Assembly: GCA_030533445.1 (NCBI GenBank)
Contig: CM060080.1
Span: forward strand, 10,210,717 to 10,274,716
Direction of reading: 5' to 3'
Length of the DNA stretch: 64,000 nt
Source of the DNA: Cyprinodon diabolis
Lineage: Eukaryota; Chordata; Actinopteri; Cyprinodontiformes; Cyprinodontidae
Of this stretch, positions 22,793 through 34,198 are shown in pieces. The translations under genes and the position numbers were made by a program. The notes beneath the pieces were generated by a model. It saw only the letters and a list, made by a program, of their open reading frames with translations, was not told where the DNA came from and did not search any database. Positions within the stretch are counted from its first letter, which is position 1, and each line of letters starts with the position of its first letter.

Positions 22793-24359
22793 AATATTCT
22801 ATAGTACTAAACGCAACACAGCTCCAAAGTCTTTATTTCTACGTGGATCTACAGGTTTTTTGAAGGAAAATAAATCCATAGTTTCTTATGCTTAGCTTTA
22901 ACTGTTTGATTAGGGGATGTACAATACAAACTTTGTAGCAATATAGATAATCAGAAACTGGTGCATGCTTTTTTGGTGCAAAATGTACTGTAGCATGTTT
23001 AGCTCACATATATGACTGAGAGTGCGCCATTAAAGCGCATTACGATCTGCAGAATCTTCCGGCATATTCCAGGCCTTAAAGTCTAAACCTGAAGCACGGA
23101 GAGTAGTGCAGGATATGGATGATGCACACATGTTAAAGCCTCGGGGGGGGTGGGGGGGTATATGAATGGAGGAGCTAATTAACATATTAATGACCCCACC
23201 TTCCTACAGCTTCTGTCGGATAGTCCAAATACTTTGATAAGTATGCAAATGAGAGTTGAACCATCTGAAGAGGGAATTAGCTCTGCCTGAGACAGCCGAG
23301 GGAGCAGTAGGAGGGGGTTAGCGGAGAAAGGAAGGAAGGAAATAAAAAGAAAGGAAGGGAGGAATAGAGCGTTAGGAGGGAAAGGGGAATCAAAACAGGG
23401 GGCAGGAAGGAGAAGAGAGGAAGAACAAGAGACCAAATCCTGAGAGAGAGAGAGAGAGAGAGAGATGGGAGGGCATCTCAGGCGAAGTGATGAACTGATA
23501 TCTTCATGTTTGTTTTAGCTCTCTTTAATTATCTGATAGAGCTCGGTATGTGCATGTGTGCCGGTGGAGAGGCAGTGATGGAAAAAGGAAGAAAGAGCTT
23601 TCTTTCCCCAGCTCTCAAATCAACAGTATTTGTCAGAGCTGCAGGGATGGGTTCAAGCTCCACCATCAAGACTGAAGCTGGTGAGGGTAAGAATTGTCAA
23701 TGAACATGAAAAACAGTTAATATAAAACACAAAGGATGACATTCTCCAAAAGGTAATTCCAGGAAAGCTTAAACTCTTCACATGAGGCAGTTTAACTATA
23801 ATGGTGCATGTGAAGGCTGTGCAAACAACAAGAGTAGGCCCAATTTAGTTTCTTTAAAATGTCTTTATTACACTAGGCAGTGACAACAGATTGCATCATG
23901 TATGGCAATGAAAATCTTTAGCAGCCTTTAGCCTTATATAACTAAAGTATTTAAAGCCAAAGAACATCAGGCTGATGATGTAATGTTTATATTCCCAAAG
24001 AAAATTTACAAATTTGTCAGTGAGGGATTTGAACTGTTTACCTCTTAGAACCAGTAAGGGATTTTCCAAAAAAAAAGTTATTAAAGAAATGCAAACAAAT
24101 AAAAAAATATATATATAAACCTGCAAAATTAGAAGTCAGATCTATTTTGGTCTAAATGTTGCAGCTCTTTGTTTGGGAGAAGCAAAAAAAGAAGGGAATT
24201 CTTCACTGAGGATTAGCACCGTAATTAGCAAACCCTACTCTGTCCTAGTTATGTAAGATGGCTGTTTTTGTCTTTTGAAATTGGATTCATGCAGGAGACG
24301 CCATTTATTTCCAGAAACAGGGAGACTAGGTTTTTTTTTTTCATCCTAGAGACTTCACT
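22793..24359. other. Unique-looking non-coding DNA with GA repeat
   Basis: No convincing exon. About 23160-23300 resembles conserved non-coding DNA, with the block AGCTAATTAACATATTAATG and an octamer-like TATGCAAATGAG. The open frame at 23506-23703 has no domain. Confidence 0.45.
23442..23465. repeat. (GA)n microsatellite
   Basis: About eleven perfect GA dinucleotides follow a longer purine-rich (GGAAGG/GGAGAA) tract. Confidence 0.9.
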
Positions 24360-24364
24360 AAAAA

Positions 24365-25076
24365 TGTTGGGATCTGGAGATGTACCACCTTCCACCAGCA
24401 GAGTGCGCTGTGGGTCTCCTGGGCTGGAGCCCTCCAGCACACCTGAGACGCATCTTCTCATCAGGAGACCTGCCCTTCATAAGCAGCTGCCAGACCTTTC
24501 TTCGACGCCGCAGTGTTGACCTTAGTTTGGTTAGCAACCTGAGCCTCTGTTACCTGAAGAATCTAAGTTGTCTCTAAGTGAGAAAACTGGTTCTAACCTT
24601 CCTCTGTCTTTGCTCACAGGAAACCTGTCTCAAGCCTGAAGCTCTGGGTGAGCTTAACCTGCCTTCCAGCCCTGGTGAGCCAAACCTGAAGATTCCTATT
24701 TTGGATTTCCCCTACTGCTCTCTGTGAAGAGCTGGAAACTCTGATCAAGGTCTGCCATTCAAAGTCAGAAGCTAGAAGCTGCAGCTGCTTGAGCACTCTG
24801 CTGAACCAACAGTCTCTGGACCCAATGGTTCCCTCTCTCACAAGAGAAGCCTGGACCCCGTCAAGGTAGAATCAGAATTATCTGAAAAGACTCTTTAATC
24901 ATCTGTGTGCCCAGCTAATCAAACTGTCATCTCTGCAGACTTCAGTGAACCCAACTCCGGACCTGTTCCAGATCCAGTTCATGTCTTTGTGTCAAACATC
25001 TTTAATAAACTGTTAAACTTTTACCCAGCCTCCTTTGTGTTCTGCATGTGGGTTTGATATTAAACCGATCATGACA
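24365..25076 (+). mobile_element. Solo LTR-like element (712 bp)
   Basis: The unit starts TGTTGGGATCTGG and ends CCGATCATGACA, and is flanked on both sides by AAAAA (24360-24364 and 25077-25081). TG...CA ends with a 5-bp duplication are the LTR signature. An AATAAA polyadenylation signal lies at 25004-25009, about 70 bp before the end, consistent with an R-U5 region. The duplication is low complexity, so it could match by chance. No internal gag-pol region is present, which fits an LTR left by recombination. Confidence 0.65.
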
Positions 25077-25081
25077 AAAAA

Positions 25082-25907
25082 GTCTTCAGCACAAAGGTCT
25101 CCTTCTCGATTCAACTCATGCAGCATACTTACACACCCCAATAAACATGATTAGCATGGCAGACTGTAAATATGCAAATGAAAGGAGAGATGTGGAGAGA
25201 ATGTTTATGATGGGAGCTTTGCTTGTTGCACAAACTCTCCACCCTGCCATTGTATGAAAGTGAAGATGAGGTTCACTAAAACACGCTCTCTATAAAAATT
25301 AGATTTTTATTCTTCCATAAAAGTAAATAATCCATTTAATTGTGATTTTGAATGTAAAGTAATGCATTTGCTTCAACCATGTTGCTGCTGTAACAGCAAT
25401 GATCAAAGCGGATACAATAACTGCTGTCTGCACGGAACCTTTAGCGTCTCCGCTGCCTACAAGCTACATGATAACAATAGAGGGTTGGTGTGGGAAAAGT
25501 CAGACATTGAGCCAAGAGCCAGGAGAGTTATAACTGGTGCATTACTGACTTATACATAATGTAGGAAACTGAATTAAAAAGCTAATCAGAGTCTATAATA
25601 TGGGCTAAGGGGCCCAAATGGCATACTTTTTTGTATACTTCAGTAAATTTAGTGAATTTTGAAAACCTAATAAATTCTTTGGTTGACTTGTAGAAGTTTT
25701 TGCTGCAAAATAGCAAAGCCGATTCTAAATACAATCTATATGAGCGAAATCCATAGTCTCACAAAGTGACTTTTATTCGCTTCAAGCTTTAGGGAGTTTA
25801 AATGGAAATGAAAACATCAAAATTTAGAAATGAAATTAAAAAACTTGAAAACAGAAAGAAGACTTCATCTTTCCACAAGTTCATCTATTCCACATTAGCC
25901 TAATAAA
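25082..25907. other. Non-coding DNA
   Basis: No gene or repeat family recognised. About 25120-25270 contains ATGATTAGCATGG and an octamer motif ATGCAAAT and could be regulatory. Confidence 0.4.
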
Positions 25908-26280
25908 GTCGGGCATACACTGTACGATATTTTCAATCACAGGGTTTGAAAGTTCACAGCTCACGATGCATGTTCTCATGCTGTACACTATGATGCAATG
26001 TACCTGCCCCAAATGGTCGGACTGGTGGGACCGAGCGTCAGAGATGGGGCTGGTTGGACTTGTCAAACTGGAAGAAGAAGAACTCCCTTGTTTGCACATG
26101 CGCAGTGCTCAAGGTTCTGGTAAATCAGTTAGTAGACGCTTTTAACTCTGCTTCAACAGCAGGATTTGCCCATGAACACCTTACGACGGTCGACTGAATT
26201 TCAAACATGTTTGATCCTCTCAGGACCTTACGATTCCTGATCGGGAGGTGGTCGCGAGAGGCTAATCGCCCCAATACTGT
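25908..26280 (-). repeat. Unclassified DNA-transposon-like family, copy B
   Basis: The right part, with CCTGATCGGGAGGTGGTCG and GTCGACTGAATTTC, is the reverse complement of copy A at about 18488-18585. The left edge reads TCGGGCATACACTGTACGAT, which I recognise as a recurrent fish repeat terminus without knowing its class. Confidence 0.55.
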
Positions 26281-28159
26281 TGCTGCCATTTATGCTAAAT
26301 TGTTGTAATTTGTTATTTCTACCAATTTAGTTTTTGTCTTTCGATATGTAAAATATATTTAAGTTAATTTAGAACCAAAATATGTTATTTATATTTTATA
26401 TTTTAAATTGTTTGGAGTAAGTTGTTCACTGTTAGACCCTCCTATTAATTTGAGTGATTAAGAGCACACCAGGTGTTGGAGGATAGTGTGGTAAATGTCT
26501 GGTGTGGACGGGAGGTTTTGATCAATTATTTTTTGACCACTTTTTTGGGAGCTTAACACATAAAATTTCGTTTCTACTAAGTTCCAAGACATTTTTAGTA
26601 ATTTTTTTTTGCTTTTACAATAAGTCAAGCTGGAAGTGCGTGCAAAAACAAAAATCACCTGTTACCACCCACGGCCTTCGTTGGAAATTTTAGTATTTAA
26701 TTTTTGTTGGAACAGAAGGCTGCGCAAATACTTAAATATGAATAGATCATAAACTTGAATACTTATAATGCAACCAAGACATGAAATGGTCCAATGTTAA
26801 GCCTTCTAAAAGAAAAGGCTGTAAGGTTAAAGAAACAGGTAAGATTAAAGGTACAAATGGTACTGATGCAAATATAATGTATCACATCATGCATTGAACC
26901 ATGTGGTAAGTATCAATATGCAGTGTTGATAGAATCTCTAAGATGTCCATAAACTTCACTAAAGCCTCAGGCCTTTATTATCCCTTCCAAATGCACCACA
27001 TAACAAGCAGATGTAGAGAGATTTATTTATACATCTAATATTGATAATATTGATATTCCTCCTAATTGTAAATGGTTTTGGTGATATGTTGCCGTAAGTC
27101 AGTCCTACTTGCTCGTCCAGCTAGCTATCTTTCTCTGCACATGCGCTCTTTCAGGCGTATATCTGTGGTAGCAACGGTTTCAGACAGTCATTGGATCTCA
27201 CCTTTTCTCACTGCAGTTCTTTGAAAATGAAAATAAGAAAAAAAGTTTCTACAAACTGTATGAGAAGAAAAGAAAGGCCTCAGAAGAGGCAGATATATCC
27301 TGGACTGATTTGCATGGAGAGCTCTCCTCGCAAAGCCTTATGGGATTTCTCTGTCACAGCGGCCCGCTTTCACCATAGGCTGTCGCTACCCGACAGCTTC
27401 GACTAATAACAAAGATGGCGCAGGCACCAAGCGGATGAGGAGGAGTTACGTGACCAACGGGGCAAAAATCAGTGATCATCTGTCTGAACGGTCAGTTAAC
27501 TTAGTTAACTATAAAGTCTATATAGTCTTTAAAGTGTATAGTCCCCGCTCTATCTATTGATTGAGTGATTTAGGGGTGAAGGCGGACGTTCGGACACAGT
27601 AAGCTTGTATGAGCTATGAGAACAGCAACTTTTAAACAGAGCATGCAGGTGGAGAAATGTTTCAATTTGGAAGCAAAATAATAAGGTTTTGTTGTGCAAG
27701 TGTGTTTGTGTGAGCACAGAAAAGTTAGGTGAAGCAGATCAGTATTAAGTTTTGTAGGAATTTTTGTGCTCTACAAAATAAAATGTTGGTCAAATTAGAT
27801 AGATAATATTTGTTTTGATGGCAGATGTATAAAATGGGGCTAATAAATATTCTGCTAAACACAGAGAGCTCCATAACAAGACTAAATAATTAAAGGTGAA
27901 CTTAAAAGGTTTACACAATAAACACTTTAAATGAATCAAAACAAAAAGCAATGAAGTAGATCAAAGATTTAATTAAAACTAATTCAAAATAACTGATATA
28001 TCATATATGGCATATGTGAACACTGGGAAGGAACTCAATAGGACAGTAAATGATTCTTATTTCAATTGTTGCATATATTATATGCGACAAAGGAATCAAG
28101 ATGCTATGACCGAAAAAATTTGATTGACAGATGACCAATTATATATGATTGGCCGAACT
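26281..28159. other. AT-rich non-coding DNA
   Basis: No gene recognised. A weak resemblance to the TTAA MITE occurs around 27057-27110 but is too short to call. The segment 27270-27480 is GC-balanced and unexplained. Confidence 0.4.
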
Positions 28160-28352
28160 TATGAGTACAAGCTCACGTATAACTAACTAGCCTGCATAAA
28201 ATAAAGATAAAACAAACAGAGATTTTAAGAGGATTTTTTTTAAATAAAAATTTTCTAACTTTTGGGGCAATATTGTCCGATAAAGAGTACATTTATATAC
28301 ACGCTTAAGCCAGAATGATTTGACATTTAAATATGGCTTCCCTACGACTTTA
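28160..28352. repeat. Dispersed repeat of about 190 bp, copy 1
   Basis: Blocks ACGTATAACTAACTAGCCTG, GATAAAGAGTACATTT and TATATACACGCTTAAGCCAG, plus TTCCCTACGACTTTAA near the end, recur in the same order at 46038-46232. No termini, coding sequence or known family recognised. Confidence 0.65.
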
Positions 28353-29547
28353 AAGCTTCTGAGGACTGAGGACATACCATTGGTGGAGCAACAACAACCA
28401 ATCTCTTGGCACTGAAGTGCCAAATATTTAAAAACAAAAATGAAATTTAAGCAAAGAAACAGTGAGGAAAGTCTTCTATATGCTTTACTGAAGATCAGCT
28501 GAGATAAAGGAACAAAACAGAACCTGTCAACAGAGGTCAAAGTTAAAAAAGATTCCCCCATCTTGTATTTTTAAGTTGATTGAACTTTTTTTTTTCAAAA
28601 ATAGTAAAACAACATCAACAATTACATGTCATTTGTTCCAAATTTTCCTTTCCTGCAATAATTTCTTACAAAAATCTTTTTCTGTGGAATCAGAAAAAGC
28701 CATATTAAAACACATTAAGACACTTAGAGCACCAAGCGAGATGCAAAGTCGGGCATGTTTGCCCTGAAGACTATCAGCTCTTTGGGGAGAGGGGCCATCG
28801 AGCGGTGTTATCGACATTATAGACGCCTCAGCCTGGAGATAGGCTTCACATCGATCCCCTGATTAATTACTATCTGCAGGCAGCAGCACTGTGAGGAAGG
28901 GGAGGGTGAGACAGGCAGGAGGACAGGAGGAAAAGTGAGAGAATGATAGGAAATGAGGATAGGGTGAGAAAGGAGGGTGGATGAAGGATTGGAAGAGTCC
29001 AGCTTGTATTATCTATGAATATCAGCTAAAGGCTACACAGTAATCTTCGAGGTGGAATATTATTTATTGATACATGGGTAGGCTGGAAAGCTTATCTGAG
29101 CTGCAACCACCTCCTAACACTGCCAAGGACAAAATGAAATTTACACATTACTGGGGTGGAAACAACTTGCAAAGACGAAGTAGAGGACACTGAAGAATCC
29201 ACCCCTGAATTCCCAGTTGGGTTAAACAGCCCTCTGAAAATACCAGTGAAAATAACAACATATGGAATACCGACATTTATCCAACCTCTGTTATGAGGCA
29301 GAACAGAGCTAACAAATATTGAACTCTAGACAAGGAGCCTAAGCTAAACGCTTCAGTGAATGTCTGTTTGTAAGAGAATAGAGCCCCAGTGTTAGTATTC
29401 CACTTTGCTCTATGCTGAAGACTAAGCTGCATGTTTGAATAACATGCAGGGAGTTTTACTTTGTTGACACTGAAAGGATGTATTAATTTGTAGGTCCTCC
29501 TATGTGTCAGTTAATGAGATAATATTCTACAAAATATAAAAATGAGG

Positions 29548-29618
<71 letters not shown>

Positions 29619-30674
29619 AACATATATATATATAAGCAGACTTTCTTCTCGTTGTTTGGCATCCTTGTAACTAATTTAGCAGAGGTTCTTAAAAAAGAAA
29701 ACATATTTTTGTAAACCTATCAACATTCTGGACCACTTTGCTCTGAAGGGCATCATGAAAACAGCAGCTCGCCTCCGTGCAGATTCATTTAACGCCATCC
29801 AACTTTTTCAGGGTCTTAGCAGTTCAAAAGAAATCCTTTAGAAATATTATCAGAATGCTTCTGTAACAGCGAATGTTTGCGGTAAATACTGAAAAATTTC
29901 TGTCAAAATACAGACATGCAATTTGCAGCAGTAATGCCCATCCCTGGGTGGCACTATAAAATTATGGAATATTGTCTGACAAGATGATTCCCAACCTGCA
30001 ACAGTTTGACAGACGGTAAACTTTAAATGACTACAACTATATTACCTAAATCATAGCGTTTATTTGGAAGAATAAAAGAGTAGAATATAACTGTGATCTG
30101 ACAGAGCGATTCACCAAACTAGAATCTAAAATAACTTTCTTAGAATGATTTAAAAAGAAAGAGACACATACCTATTATCAGACTAAACAAGCAATGACAA
30201 GTGATCTCGTCTTGCAAACCAGACGCAGGACCAGGGCGTTATAGCTTAAAAATCTAATCTCAAATCTAATCCCAAATCCAGTTATTCAGAAATCATAATA
30301 AATAGTGCAAATTAGATAAATTTGTTTCAAATACTAGCTTTTGTTTCAGTGAAACTCTCCTTGAGGTGACCTTTACTTAAAGAGAAGCGAAAATAAAGCT
30401 GATAATTTTTTTGTAAAGCAATGTTTCACGAATCTCAATGAAAACAAAACAAACATGTTTGCAGCTAGTGGTATCACACACAATCACAGTGATAGGAATG
30501 GATCTAAGAACACAGAGTGATTAACTGATGTCACTCCGAGCGATAGAAGCCCAAGAAGTACTTTAATGGAAAAAAAATGTCCTAAAATTAAACCTTGATA
30601 AACAGAAAATATGATTGATCACATAGATTACGCCCTAACCAGGTGTATAAATATTTAAAGGCATTAGAGGCTTA
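28353..30674. other. Non-coding DNA with regulatory-looking segment
   Basis: No gene or repeat family recognised apart from a microsatellite. The part at about 28760-28890 is non-repetitive and GC-balanced, with ATCGACATTATAGACG and GATTAATTACTATC, and resembles conserved non-coding sequence. Confidence 0.45.
29549..29633. repeat. (TA)n / (CA)n compound microsatellite
   Basis: About 29 TA units are followed by a short CA run and a second short TA run. Open frames reading through it as alternating I/Y residues are artefacts. Confidence 0.95.
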
Positions 30675-30850
30675 AGGCTGATTTATACTCAGAAACCATG
30701 TCGTCTGTGTGTGTGTCGCAGTTAAAGCAGATATGCCAAAATTGCAGGTGACCGCAGGCAGTGCTGCAGACAGGAGGCCTCTGATTGGTCAAATCTACAT
30801 CTGCTTTACTCTATGCGTATTTCCTGTTTGGTACCTTACCATCACGACTC
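30675..30850 (+). mobile_element. PIF/Harbinger-like MITE fragment, copy 1
   Basis: GGCTTAAGGCTGATTTATAC starts the segment, and GACAGGAGGCCTCTGATTGG follows. This block is repeated, inverted, at 61335-61598. The GGCTGATTTATAC end resembles fish Harbinger MITEs. The right terminus was not found. Confidence 0.55.
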
Positions 30851-33410
30851 GTGAAGATGGACCAGCTAGAAGTGCGAGGTGTGCGAGAACACTAGGACCC
30901 TTTTTCCACCTGGATCCCAGCTCTTTTTCGCCCTCATGTCCCTCCGTTGTCGCATAAACTTGCCCCCACTTCCTCACACCCACAGCTAGTTGCTAGCGTG
31001 GAATAACATAGCGCAGACCACGCTTCAATATTGGGCAAAAATCAAAAATATCTGCGACAAGCTCACTGCGACACACTACTGCGGGAGGATAACCAGATAA
31101 AATAAGTTTCTTTAATCAGAAACGTATTTTCTGAACTAACCCTAACTATATGTGGATGCTTTACAGATATTTCACAGTTTACTACTAAGTCAAGTTGACT
31201 ATAATTAGCTGCAGACAACATATGTGCGCCCAAAGATGCAGATACAAACATATTCTTTGTAATTTTCTACAACTGAACCATGGCTACAAGTTATTGTGGT
31301 TATTCAGGACTGAACAATGGAAAAGAAATTCCCCAAAGTTAATATCTATTAATATTTTTTAAGTAATCCTATTTTGCATTGGAGTTAAAAAGCGGTTGTA
31401 GATTGAGTTCAAGATTCCACAGCTGGATATGCAGCAGAGCACTGATCCAATAAGTCCAAAATTAAACTTTATCAAGACAAAAAGTTAAACAACTGAAGGT
31501 TTGGGAGTCATTTAGTCCATATTTAAACCCAGGTGGGATCCTATGAGATGATGTTCAGCTGTCTTTTTCTTTTCCAAACCTCCTTCCATGTGGCTGAATC
31601 AAAATAAATCTTAAAGGTAAAGAAGTTATCGCTAATGTCATTAGGGCAAGTGGGTAGCAGGTTTAATATAAAAAGGTGATTTTAAAAGTCTTCTTAAAAT
31701 CTATGATCAATAAAACTTGCAAGAAATTGTGGCTTGTTCTGTTGCTTTCATCCAGCCTCTTCTTTTATTAGACTCGCTCCAAGTGATAAAGTGAGACTTA
31801 TACTCCAGAAACTTGGAGTAAAGAAAAAAATAAAGAGGGAACAAAAGGAGAAGAAAGTAGAAAAGAGCTCAGAGTTCTGTCACAGATGTGAGGAGAAACA
31901 GAAGAGAACAAGAGGAAACATCTCTGCTTGTTAATAAGGTGACCGGCCCTTTCTATCTCTCCGTGCTGCACTACAATAGGTAAATTGTCTGTTTGTGTGA
32001 GAGCTGCGCACTTTTCCATTCTCACTGACCTGAAAAGTTCTGTCAATGCTGGATCCACAGGCACTGAGGAGAAAGCAGAGAGACAGAGAGAATCATTATG
32101 AAACGGCACCGACTCGCAAGCCGTAACACATGAAAAAGGTAAACCGGCTGAAATGTTGAACTCTGGGACTTCTCGTCTGCGTGGGTTTACCTTAAAATAA
32201 ATTAGCGGAGAAACATTTAAAGCTGAAAAATATTTGGGAATTAGGTACTCAACATCTGATAAACAATACCTTATTTTAATATCAAAAAATTATGTTTTCA
32301 TTTTTGTCCTCTCTTCAGACAGATATATCCATAGTCTTTGACTTTCTTTGCATCGCTTGAATTAATTTTACATGTATTAGCAAGTATTACTGATTAAAAA
32401 ACTACAACTAAATAATTAAAATTATATATAATTAAAATATAATTAGAAGAAGAAGCTAATTATACTATGAGAAGTATTGCTTGAAAAAGAAAACAGGTTT
32501 AAGCTTAACCTGGTGGGTTACATAAAAGTACAAGATCCTGGATTATAAACAAGTAATTTGATTTAATGCAACTCATCCAGCAACAGATCTAATACCATGT
32601 TAAGGCTGCACAAATACCTAATTTGAACATGAGTCACTCCTAAACCTTTGACTGAGACCTGTATAGACCAAGTTTAGGCAGTTTTGTTTTTATTAGCACA
32701 TTTATATATCTTACACATAAAAAAAAAAATCTAAAGTGTTATTGAAAACCGTTGCTGTGCAATGAATACCAGATGCCTCCAGAATATCCTGGGGGGGTAG
32801 AGATCAGTCTGCATTCATAATCAGGGATATTTATTTTAGCATGAATCATAATTTCTCAGAACTGCCAGACATTTTTGTCCTGGCAGCAGTATTATCTCTT
32901 TATGTTATTTTTTAAAATAAATATGAGTCTGCCTTGTAAAGATAGATATAATGCTGTTCTTAACGTGTGTCTGGAACATTAAAGGGAAATACAACATGGC
33001 TTTTATAGTGATAGGGTTGTAATCATGAGATCAATCCCTGCCTGTTACAGTTTTTATAATTCTTGAGAAATAAGGCTAATTTAAATCTATAATTAAATAT
33101 TTAAAAATGAGTAGAATATAAAGTTTAATTTGACTTCTGGATAAAAAGGGGTGCAATTTAAGCTTAATTGTACATTCAAAGTTTTGATTATGTTTAGTCA
33201 ACATTCTTACTAAAAGTAAATTTCAGGGGATGTCAGCATAATTTCAGATTGAGACGTTTAACAAATGACAATATTTAACATTTCAAGATGAAGAAACTAT
33301 CAAACCTGTCACCTGAGCGTCGCTGTACAGCTAATCTGGGCCGGGATTGCTTCAAATTCATCAACGCTCATGTGTCTAAAGGCAGAGGTGTCAAAAGTAT
33401 TAATGTTTAT
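30851..33410. other. AT-rich non-coding DNA
   Basis: No exon or repeat family recognised. Chance open frames are present on both strands. Confidence 0.45.
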
Positions 33411-33734
33411 TACCGTATTTTCCAGACTATAAGCCGCTACTTTTTTCCCACTCTTTGAACCATGCGGCTTGTTAGTGCTAGCAGCAGACATGACGAAGAA
33501 TAAATTTCCCAAATTCACACATTTTGACATTTATTTGTTGCATTAAAGCTGTCAAACCAATCAAGAGATAAATCCTGCAGAGCTGAAATAAAGAGCTGAT
33601 AAAGTCCCATCTTTCAGTAGAAGCTCTGGTCACTACTCGATCCGTCTCCGCAGCTCGATTCATTCTGCAAGATATACGTCCCTTATTTTGTTAAAAAGAT
33701 CTAAATTACGTTTTTCCCTCCCCCAAAAATAGTA
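33411..33734 (+). mobile_element. 324-bp MITE, copy 1
   Basis: The left end is TACCGTATTTTCCAGACTATAA and the right end CCCCCAAAAATAGTA. The internal block ACACATTTTGACATTTATT, followed by GCATTAAAGCTGTC, is shared with a copy of exactly the same length at 45237-45560. TACCGTATTTTCC-ended elements are common in fish. The superfamily is not determined from this copy. Confidence 0.7.
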
Positions 33735-34196
33735 AACGTACTACACTATGATGTGTTAAAGGTTAATAATGTATTTCCTGAGAAAATAAATGCCTTAAAA
33801 TCCTTTCTGTTTCCAATCTGCACCGGAAATGGGATCCTATGCTACTTCCGGGAGCAAACTTTTTCGGCTTTGCATTTAAACATAAATCTAGTCTTTTTGA
33901 GTTTTAATATTTTCCTTTCATGTTAACCTTATGGTATATAGTGTGTAATCTAAAGAAAGAAACAACTAAAATGTGGGTAAACATGGTTTAATCATTTTGC
34001 CGGACTGCTCTTAGCATGTTCCATGATGACGCCAGAGAAGCAATTTAATGAAGGAAATGTAAAAGGCATCAAAAGTGTATCAGAAAAGTCAGAAAGCTTT
34101 TTCAAACGATATGTATTAGCATTCTTTAGTGAGTTAAGGATAGAAATTAATTATTTTAGATTTTAGTACCATACTTACAATATAGAAACCCGTATA
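33735..34196. other. AT-rich non-coding DNA
   Basis: Nothing recognised between the MITE and the Tc1 element. Confidence 0.45.
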
Positions 34197-34198
34197 TA

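Noticed and set aside
23506..23703. Possible first exon: ATGGGTTCAAGCTCCACC with a GTGAGG donor at about 23682
   Set aside because: Weak acceptor context, very short peptide (MGSSSTIKTEAG), no recognised family and no supporting neighbour exon. It could not be told from chance.
24268..24577. Plus-strand open frames over the solo LTR start
   Set aside because: They cross the proposed LTR boundary and show no gag-like or other domain.
27057..27110. Possible fourth TTAA MITE copy (CCTCCTAATTGTAAATGG)
   Set aside because: Only a short similarity to the subterminal region. No AGGTATAG termini found on either side.
29507..29704. Open frame with alternating I and Y residues
   Set aside because: Translation of a (TA)n microsatellite.
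31734..31934. Lysine/glutamate-rich open frame
   Set aside because: Purine-rich low-complexity DNA. No domain and no splice context.
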